Source: Puccinellia tenuiflora (taxonomy: Eukaryota; Streptophyta; Magnoliopsida; Poales; Poaceae). From it: a DNA stretch of 64,000 nt. The translations under genes and the position numbers were made by a program. The stretch is taken from positions 124,001 to 188,000 of the forward strand of contig QRDG01000921.1 in the NCBI GenBank assembly GCA_012064385.1. The letters are read 5' to 3'. Position 1 is the first letter of the stretch. Each line of letters opens with the position of its first letter. Positions 53,740 through 61,941 of the stretch are shown one piece after another. The notes beneath the pieces are model-generated. The model was not told the origin of the DNA and searched no databases. It worked only from the letters and a program-made list of their open reading frames with translations.

Positions 53740-53956
53740 TGCAGACCTTTAGTCCCGGTTGGTGTTACCAACTGGGACTAAAGGGTCTCCGACCCCGACG
53801 CCCGACAGCGGCCCACGTGCAGACCCTTTAGTCCTGGTTCGTAACAGAACCGGGACTAAAGGTTTGGGCCTTTAGTCCCGATTGCGCAGTCCCGATTGCC
53901 CAACCGGGACTAAAGGCCCTTACGGCCCGGGACAAAAAGCCCTTTTTCCACTAGTG
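53740..53956 (+). mobile_element. CACTA element 2 right terminus
   Basis: Subterminal hairpin-forming repeats (CTTTAGTCCCGGTTGGTG with CCAACTGGGACTAAAG) are followed by GCCCTTTTTCCACTAGTG ending at 53956. No matching left terminus is seen. The element is truncated or its left end was lost near 48 kb. Confidence 0.85.
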
Positions 53957-54637
53957 ACACCAGAATAAAAAGTCAATGTTCATATACATTCTCAATTGCA
54001 TTTAATGAAAATCAACATATCATACTTTCTAGAAGGAAGTGAAAACATGTGATTTAATGAGCTAGAGTTGGCACTCGAAAATGACATGATAGATAATTTT
54101 ATGCAGCAGCAGAAGAGAAGTCCTCTGTATCTTGCATTTATATAAAACTTTGAGTTGCTTTTCCTCTTCTACATGGTAGATCATCATGCAAGAGAAAGAC
54201 ACATGGTCTTCTAAATGCTAAATGAGGACACTGCTCCTTTCAGGAAAATTTCCATTCTTTCATTTGTAGCACATAAAAGTCGTAAGAACAAATAAAAAGT
54301 TGATAATCCATGAGATTATCCATGTAAATATATATGTCACGCCATTACACCATATGACAATCCCTTGTATTAGACAATCAGCGGCAAACCCGATTAAGTA
54401 AACAATAAACTGCAGATATTGTAAACATGGTTGGAAAACAGGAGTAACTGCCTTAGCCGACCATGAACCCGTGCATAGAAGTGAACTTTCCAAAGAAGAA
54501 AAAACTCACATGGAAAATTAAGATGATGAGAACATATACTGCAGAACTTTTATTTTTTCGAGATTGATGGGGGAGGGGGGATAATCCCCACCGCTTGTTC
54601 CATTCATCGAAAAGTGGCCTGACGGGCCATGTTCATA
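53957..54637. other. Short unique spacer between two CACTA elements
   Basis: AT-rich. A 77-codon minus-strand frame at 54260-54493 has no recognisable product and is not called. Confidence 0.4.
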
Positions 54638-55045
54638 CACTAGTAGAAAAAGGGGCATTGGTCCCGGTTCCAAAGGGCCTTTGGTCCTGGTTTTCTAACC
54701 GGGACTAAAGGGTCGGGACAAAAGGGGGGGACCTTTCGTCCCGGTACCTTAAGAACCCGGACCAATGGGCCTCCACGTGGGCGGGGCGGGGGGCTCCGGA
54801 TTACCAACCAGGACCAAAGAGGTTTCAGCGTTTTGTTCTTTTTTATTTTTTGGGGGGGTTCGATTTTTGTTTTTTGATTAATTATTTTTTACGAAGATCA
54901 CGTTGCGCAGACAATCATACACATAAATTATACAATACACCGAGTTCACGTTTGATTCATACATACAAACATAAGCCCACACGTCGAGATCACGTTCAAG
55001 TTACTAGACCGACATCACGTTTCTCACACGTCCAGATCACGTCAA

Positions 55046-58000
55046 TTACATTGGAGGCGAAAAATAATTGCTTTTGTGATAAAATTCTCCAGTTTTCTTC
55101 AGGACCTCCGAGTTCAAAAATCCCGCCAATTCCTCTTGAATTGCTTTTAGGCGCTTCGCTGGTATGAGCTGGTCCCGCATTCGCTCCATCTAGATCAATA
55201 TGAATATGTGAGTTGTTTATAACTGTATATATGAAATCATAATAAAATAATTTATGAATGGAACTCAACACAATATGGTAATAAAAAATTGCGAAGAGTG
55301 TATACATATAAGCTGTTCTTTGTTCTCTATTCCGCTCACTGACAAAAGAGCGCATGTACTCAAAAACGTAGTATGCACATAAATTTGTCCCCTGTTGCTG
55401 CCTCTCACACCACTTTACAGAAAATAGAATTTAATCAAATAATAATCAAGCATGATAATGGTATTGAAACTACAATTAAAGAGTTGTGCGGACCTATATA
55501 TATAGTACTACTTACCTTGGTGGTATAAAAATACAACTTCGGTTTCCATTCCCCTGGAACCTTCACGATGAACCGTTTCCAAACCCTGGCCGCCAAAAGA
55601 AAATGATTAAAGGAGTTATTAATTACTTGATATTAGAAAATGAATGAAAGAGGACGATATAGAGCGATAATGATTAAAATTACCTCTGGAGCATATCTTG
55701 CAAGCTTTGGTACTCTTCCATGTTTTTCCTTAACGAGTCCATGACTTGAACGACTCCTTGGTCAACTCTAATGATTAGCAGAATCCAGTGGGAACTGCGC
55801 ACGTTTATATGTCCATGACTCATCGGTTACATTAAACATGGAGTAAGCAAAATAGAATGTGTAGAAGGTACAGTAACACTCACTGGAAGACGTAAGGAAA
55901 AAGCATTTCTGCGCAAGTATTTAGTTTCACTAACCACCGGAACAAGTTATTCTCTGTGTCCTCGGGATGGTTATTTACGGTCACTTCATTAATATAATAT
56001 GGGTCAATGAACCCGATGTCAAAGATGCGGCGTTCCCTGCATTCGACAATCTTCATTCTACAGTACAAAAGAATGTAGTGAGGTAATTACAGGCAATGAA
56101 CGAGCAGAGCTAGAGACTTAATTAAATTGCAGAAATAAATCACTTACAAACAATAGCAACTGACGAGGGATTTGTCGAGGGAGTCTTGATTGAATAACTG
56201 AAAATTTCAGAAAACGGAATATACATCGCGTCATCCGTGAAGTAATGCTCTTTCTTATATGACACCCAGAAGAACTCATGCCCGGCCGCTACGGCTTTCT
56301 CGTACCACAGATGCAATCGACGCAATTGTGTTGTTAGAGAATTGACCTGCTCAGGTCTGACCAGGGACTTCCCGTAGACATATGTCCATGCATACTGATA
56401 CTCTTGGGGGCCGCCTATGGTGCCAGTGTCGTGGTGAACTTTCTTATCGGATATCACCTTCAGCGGGGAGATCGACTGTTTTGCCTGTTCTCCGAGCTGG
56501 GCCACGTTTTTCCCGCATTTTGCCGCCTTGAACCGCTCCTTCTTTAGGCGATCTGCCGCCTCCTTCTCCTCCTGCATCCGCTGCCTCTTTAGGCGATAGG
56601 CAGCCTTCTTCTCCTCCTCCTCTTGACTAATTGTCTTCTCCAAAACACGATCATAGTCATCTCGCAATTTAGGCGGCTCTGGCCGGGGACCCGTTAGATT
56701 TTTTATAAATTTCTCAACTTTTTCTGCTGGTATTATCTCTTTAGGCGGGGGCCGTTTCGGAGCTAATTGTCGGGCCACATCGGCATGCACCGACTCCTCG
56801 AGTTCCTCTGGAGTTAAGTCGTACGATCTCTTTGGAAGAGGCTTTAGCAACTCGCGTTCCGCTCGAGTTAACTTATCTGCACGCGTCGATGTGAAGGATA
56901 GTTTCCGCTTTGACGAGAAGGTCTTAACAAGGGGCGGAATTGACGGACGGGATGTCGCGGGCGATGGACTCGCGACGGATGGGGCATCGAGGGATGGATC
57001 TTGATGTGGGGAGGATGGATCTTGTGGGGGTGGATCTTCATGAGGTGGGGGGATGGATCTTTAGGTGGGGGGATGGATCTTGAGGTGGGGGGATGGATCT
57101 TGAGGTGGGGGAGATGGATCTTGAGGTGGGGGTCTGCTACTCGGAGGAGTCAAGTTTGGAAACACGATGTTTTTCTTGTTCCAGAGAGCGATACCCTTCT
57201 CGACTTCTCCCAGTGTCTTCTCGCCGTCACCTCCAGGAATGTCAAGTTCCAGATTAGCATATAACGGCACAACTTCATCCACCCCGACACGAGCATAGCC
57301 AGGTGGAATCCCTCCGAGATGGTAGCTTGCTCCAGCTGGATTAGGTAAAGCATAGCCGACCGCCACCTTGAAAGACATGTTCTTCATTGACATATGTAGC
57401 TCACAGTCTGTCTTCTCCGTGATATCATCCACGGGGTAGTGAGCCGCCGGCGGTTGGAATTCAGAATTTTGTACATGCGTGGAACCCACGCTGCTTTTCT
57501 GCTGATCAGATGGGGCGGCTTCGACATGATCTTCTAGCTGTAGCTGAGATGCCTTTTGCTTACTAATTGAGTCTAGTTGCTCCTGCTGCTGCACCTTGCT
57601 TTCCAGTGCTAATAACCGGTCAGACTCCTGCTTCTTTTTTCTCCGACGGCTTCTATAAGTATGAGCGTCTTCCGGAAAACCTTGCTTCAAGGTGACACCG
57701 GCTCCATAGCCTCGTAATCGTCCAACGTGTTCAGGATTCCCGAGTGCTAGTGACAGCTCGTCATTCTCTCTGTCGACCACGTACTCTCCCCTTCGAACTT
57801 TATCTATTGCGTCCACGAGTTGTTTGGTTATATACTCAATTTTTTCCTTCCATTTTCCCTGAGCAACAATCAACCTTGTCTGTGGGTCCAACCCTGCCCC
57901 ATGCACGAACAACCAAAACTTGGACCTCTCGGGCCAGTCATGTGTCTGTGGAATGATCCCGTTATCAAGCAGTCGTGCTTCAAAGGCTTCCCACTTAGGC

Positions 58001-58880
58001 ACGGCAGCCCTGTAGCCACCTGCCCCCAAACGGTGGTGATATTCCTTCTTCGCAGCATTTAACTTATTCTGAACCGATCGGGCCACAGCGGCCTCCGATT
58101 TTCTTTGCTCCACAAATGTGGGCCACTGCTGTTGTAACTTCACTAGTGGTCCAGTGAAAACTGGATCTTTCTTCTCCGCCTTTAGATAAGCTTTCCATAA
58201 GTTTTTCTTCCAGGTCCGGAATTGTTCGGCCATCTTACTAAGAGACCACTCCTTCACTTTTGTCTTCAAGTGCTCGGGTAGATCTGGCGGTAGGCTGACC
58301 TTTGTCAAGAGCGTGTCCCAACACAATTTTTTTAGTCTCTCGTCGACATAAGTAGTTGGGTTGTTTTCATCCTTCGGCTGAATCCATTCTTCAAGGTTGA
58401 TCGGGACAATGTCCCTAACAATAACCCCACATTGATTAATGTATTTGCGGCGGCAATCTATGGGTTCCAAAGGTTCGCCACTAGCACTAACTTGGTCGAT
58501 CACTATCCTACGACCCTCCTTCAACGGCTTCGTCGGGCCTCGTTTCGGCAATGCACTAGATGCGGATGATCCGGAGGGCTAAAAGAAAAAAATGGTTCGT
58601 TAATAACAGCAATACAACTCAAATAATACATCTAGTGTGATCGATGTACAGAGGCTTAATATACCTCGCCAGAGTTTGTTAAGGGCACTTCCCCCTCTCC
58701 ACCATTTTCTTCTTCCGGAACCCCCTCACCGGAATCGTTCAGAAATTGGGAGCCGTAATCTTCTGCGGTTACGACATCTTCTTCACCGACAGGCGCGGCT
58801 GCATGTCCTGCTATAATTTGGAGCATTTGCATTTCGCACTCCTCGTCTCTGTCGACGACGTCCGGAAAATTTGGATCCAT
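55046..58880 (-). pseudogene. CACTA Ulp1-type (C48) protease gene, nearly intact
   Basis: Seven exons with GT-AG borders: 58880-58665, 58578-56148, 56057-55884, 55794-55684, 55585-55516, 55412-55317 and 55199-55046. Start MDPNFPDVVDRDEECEMQML. Exon 2 has a plant-transposon N-terminal region (KLCWDTLLTKVSLPPDLPEH), a glutamine-rich coiled part, a DUF8039-like domain (MSFKVAVGYALPNPAGASYH), PPPQDPS repeats and a basic region (RQLAPKRPPPKE). Later exons carry FDIGFIDPYYINE, SHWILLIIRVDQGVVQVMDS (catalytic His and Asp) and QQQGTNLCAYYVFEYMR (catalytic Gln and Cys). The only lesion seen is an in-frame TAA at 57063-57061 within the proline repeats. All protease residues are retained. Confidence 0.75.
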
Positions 58881-59756
58881 CTAGATACATCCGTGAATAA
58901 ACAATCAACACATGTCGAGGGCTTAGATACAACAAATATAGAGAGAATATAACGCTATCCGACATGATTTTTATCCGTGAAAATTGCATCGGTATCAGGA
59001 AGGTTTGATCCTCAGGTATAAATAAGAATCTAAATTTGCGTCCGTCGTCAAAAAAATAACTAAAATAGATGGCATAATTTAAATGGTCAACTAACACTAA
59101 ATTTGATTACCTAAATTTGCTAACACGAACTCTAACCTAAATTTCTAAACCCTAACCTAAATTTGCTAACACTAAACTCTAACCTAAATTTGCTAACACT
59201 AACACTAACCTAAATCTCTTTTTTTTGCACTAACAAAAAAATTTGCACTAACCTAAATTTCTACTAACAATTTGCACTAACCTAAATTTGCTAACATAAA
59301 TGGATCCTAACACTAACACTAACAATATTTCCTAACATAATTTTTTGCTAACACAAATTGTACTAAAACAATTTTTTCCTAACAAAATTTGAAGGAAGGG
59401 GAGGGAAGCAGTACCTCGATCCGCCGACGGTGGTGGTGGAGCGCGCTGGTGGTGGTGGTGGAGCGCGCTGGTGGTGGAGCACGCCGGTGGTGGCCGAGCG
59501 TCTGCAGCTGGCTGCGTTGGACGGCCGGAGTAGCCGCGCCGGCGAGCACGCGGCGAGCTTCGGGCAGAGGCGCGCGGGCTCAGCGGGTCAATCCGCGCGG
59601 GGCCACGCCGGAGAAGGGCTTCGCCGGAGCGCGCGATGGCAGAGGTGGAGGGCAGGGCCGCGCGAATCGGCCAGGGCTTCGCCGGCGTGGGCGGGGCGAC
59701 GGCGGCGACAGAGGCGGAGGCTTCGAATATGGGGAAGTTGTGAAATTTCGGGGCGG
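58881..59756. other. 5' region of the CACTA protease gene
   Basis: 59085-59350 is AT-rich with CTAACCTAAATTTGCTAACA short repeats. 59390-59756 is GC-rich with TGGTGGTGGAGCGCGC repeats, like the GC-rich leader near the right end of CACTA element 1 (47590-47720). Long frames on both strands here look accidental. Confidence 0.45.
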
Positions 59757-59945
59757 AAACGAACCAAATCGACGCGGAACGGACCTTTGGTCCCGGTTCC
59801 AGCCACGAACCGGGACCAAAGACCCTTTGGTCGCGGTTGGTAACACCAACCGGGACCAAAGGTCTGTCCGGGCCGCGAAATATTGCGCGCGAAGCCCAGC
59901 GGGCCTTTGGTCCCGGTTGGTGTTAAGAACCGGGACCAATGGTCT
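59757..59945. repeat. CACTA subterminal repeats
   Basis: Inverted pairs such as CTTTGGTCCCGGTTCCAGCC with CACGAACCGGGACCAAAG, and TTTGGTCCCGGTTGGTGTTA with AAGAACCGGGACCAATGG. This is the usual neighbourhood of a CACTA end, but the terminal CACTA motif itself is not recognisable after 59945. Confidence 0.75.
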
Positions 59946-60384
59946 TTTTTTTTCTTGTTTCTTATTTCTAGTTTCTTTTTTCTGTTTTCTGTTTCTTTTG
60001 TTTCTTTTTCTGTTTTCTTTTTTGTTTCTTTTATATACTTTGACTTACATGATTTTGGAATTGTTTTTTCTAGTTTATTTTAAAATGTTCCAATTTTTTC
60101 TACTAACTATTTCTACTAATTTTTGTACTAACAATTTTTTTACTAATATTAACACTACCTAAATTGTGCTATCTAAATGATCTAAATTCTGCTATCTATA
60201 AATTACCTAAATTTTGCTATCCAAAAATTCTATTTTAACTAAAATTAACTAAAACTATAACTAAAATTATATCACACACATCTCCCGAAGTTGATAGTTT
60301 AGGTCGCAAGTTTTCAAAAGCAAGTAGTAACCTAAACTACGATCACAAACAAGAGAACTGCAATGGCGATCACAGACTCTGAAA

Positions 60385-60768
60385 CTAACTTCGACCGGTT
60401 CCTAAGCCGCGGGGTGCTGAGCCGCCAGCGCTGCGCATCCAAAGAGAAGGAACCCTCACAGGGTCATAGCTCACGTGAGAAGGAACCCTCTGAAGAAACG
60501 ACCACCTACTGTCATACTGCCTATCCAATAGATACATGTAGCGACGGACATGCTCATCCTCCTCCTTGATACGGCGACGTACCACCTCCTCGGAGGCCGG
60601 CTCCCTCTGCACCGAGCGTGGCCCACGCGACTGCCACCACAGAAGATCCGGGTCGACGACGTCACCCGGATTCCTCACCAAGCTGCGCGTCCCGGAAGGT
60701 AGCACCTCCCAGTGCCAGCCCGGTGGAGCCCAGTCCCGCACATCGCCCCTCTGGTCCAACATGGACAT
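60385..60768 (-). CDS. Small conserved CACTA-associated ORF (second copy)
   Basis: The ATG at 60768 (MSMLDQRGDVRDWAPPGWHW) opens 127 codons homologous to 46441-46893 over the WAPPGWHWEVLPSG, RSVQREP-SEEVV-RR and REEDEH/KEEDEH blocks. There is no stop or frameshift. It is rich in Trp, Arg and Glu with no recognised domain. Here it lies upstream of the protease gene, whereas in element 1 it lies upstream of the transposase, so it may belong to a shared 5' module. Confidence 0.5.
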   Translation of the reverse strand: MSMLDQRGDVRDWAPPGWHWEVLPSGTRSLVRNPGDVVDPDLLWWQSRGPRSVQREPASEEVVRRRIKEEDEHVRRYMYLLDRQYDSRWSFLQRVPSHVSYDPVRVPSLWMRSAGGSAPRGLGTGRS

Positions 60769-60930
60769 CGTCGCCGACACCTAAGTCAAAAACGCCTAAG
60801 TCAAAATTTTGTTACAATGGAAGAGTGATGAGGTTGCAGATATGAGTTTAGATGTGATATGGCAATGGCGGCCAAGCCTACATATATATAGTGAGAAATT
60901 ACGGGAAGACGAAGGCGGGAAGCGGTGGAA

Positions 60931-61345
60931 GAAGCACACGGATCGTGTGTTTCCTTCGAGCACTTGTGGGCCGTTGGATCGGAAGCACACGGATCGTGTG
61001 TTTCCTTCGAGCGCTTGTGAGCCGTTGGATCAGGGCCTTTAGTACCGGTTCGTGTTACCAACCGGGACTAAAGAAGCACACGGATCATGTGTTTCTTTCA
61101 AGCGCTTGTGAGCCGTTGGATCAGGGGTGTGTTTCTTTAGAGCGCTTGAGAGCCGTTGGATCAGAAGCACACGGATCGTGTGTTTCCTTTGAGCGCTTGT
61201 GAGCTGTTGGATCAGGGCCTTTAGTACCGGTTCGTGTTACCAACCGGGACTAAAGAAGCACACGGATCGTGTGTTTCTTTCAAGCGCTTGTGAGCCGTTG
61301 GATCAGGGGTGTGTTTCTTTTGAGGGCTTGTGAGCTGTTGGATCT
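60931..61345 (+). repeat. Irregular tandem array (CACACGGATCGTGTG units) with CACTA subterminal hairpins
   Basis: GAAGCACACGGATC starts at 60931, 60982, 61073, 61164 and 61255, with intervening GCGCTTGTGAGCCGTTGGAT. Two units contain an inserted TTTAGTACCGGTTCGTGTTA with CCAACCGGGACTAAAG. The array ends about 45 bp before the TATA box at 61389. Confidence 0.85.
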
Positions 61346-61388
61346 GCACTCCCATGCACCTCATCCATAGGTACACCTTCTAATCGCC

Positions 61389-61396
61389 TATAAATA
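61389..61396 (+). promoter_or_regulatory. TATA box of the candidate hairpin-RNA gene
   Basis: TATAAATA lies in GCCTATAAATAGCG. A start site about 30 bp downstream (near 61420) would lie about 30 bp before the first of three hairpins. It is oriented toward the transposase 3' end. Confidence 0.55.
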
Positions 61397-61451
61397 GCGA
61401 CGTCCCTGCAGCGAAACGGCACACAACGAGCGTCTACCTTTGCCACCGAAC

Positions 61452-61527
61452 CCAATGGTTGGATTTAGCCTACCCGCTGGCATGTTCCCTAACACAAGCC
61501 CTCGGGTAGGTTGAATCCAACCACTGG
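61452..61527 (+). ncRNA. Hairpin 1 (miRNA-like, 25-bp stem)
   Basis: The arms 61452-61476 and 61503-61527 pair over 25 positions with one A-C mismatch and two G-U pairs. The loop is 26 bases. The arms contain GGTTGGATTTAGCCTACCCG and CGGGTAGGTTGAATCCAACC. Size and near-perfect stem fit a plant miRNA or siRNA precursor. No known family was recognised. Confidence 0.5.
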
Positions 61528-61603
61528 ATTAGGGTGACACAATGATGAATTGCCGAGGAGGTGGGAGTGGTGGTGGTGGAAGTGGTAGCCATGCCCCTCG
61601 GTC

Positions 61604-61704
61604 GGATCCAAGCAGCTGCAAGGCGCTCTGATGATCTACAACATTCCCAACACTTTTTGGGACGGTCGTTAGATCATCAGAGAAGTCTTGCGGCTGCTTG
61701 GATC
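61604..61704 (+). ncRNA. Hairpin 2 (miRNA-like, about 31 paired bases)
   Basis: The arms 61604-61638 and 61670-61704 pair in blocks of 12, 1 (G-U), 5 and 13 bp, with a 3x4 internal loop. The terminal loop is about 31 bases. The arms contain GATCCAAGCAGC and CTCTGATGATCTA. This is typical of a plant MIRNA foldback. Confidence 0.5.
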
Positions 61705-61808
61705 GATGGTCGATTTGCTGCTCACTTCACAGCCCTCAACAAAATACTTGCGGCTGTTCTATCTACAAAATACTTCAGTTCATCGACTGAATACAAATCA
61801 TTCGGATT

Positions 61809-61878
61809 CCCGTCATACAGCCCAACGGTGCATTTGATATGCAGGCACTCACGAGCCACCGTTGGGCTGTATGACGGG
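61809..61878 (+). ncRNA. Hairpin 3 (miRNA-like, perfect 22-bp stem)
   Basis: The arms 61809-61830 and 61857-61878 are perfectly complementary over 22 bp. Pairing continues outward with a bulge (GGATT against GGAAACC). The loop is 26 bases. The 3' arm core GGGCTGTATGA resembles, from memory, the wheat miR9666 family. That identity needs checking. The direct repeat GTGCATTTGATA follows both arms. Confidence 0.55.
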
Positions 61879-61941
61879 GAAACCGTGTGCATTTGATAAA
61901 AGGTTTAATACATTAATTATTACACATCACCACCAACATCC

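Noticed and set aside
54260..54493. 77-residue hydrophobic minus-strand frame resembling a membrane peptide
   Set aside because: It is an AT-rich spacer between two CACTA ends, with no start context and no homologue recognised.
59389..60162. 257-codon plus-strand frame over the CACTA subterminal zone
   Set aside because: It is built from TGGTGGTGG repeats, CACTA subterminal repeats and a T-rich tract. The real genes of this element are on the other strand.
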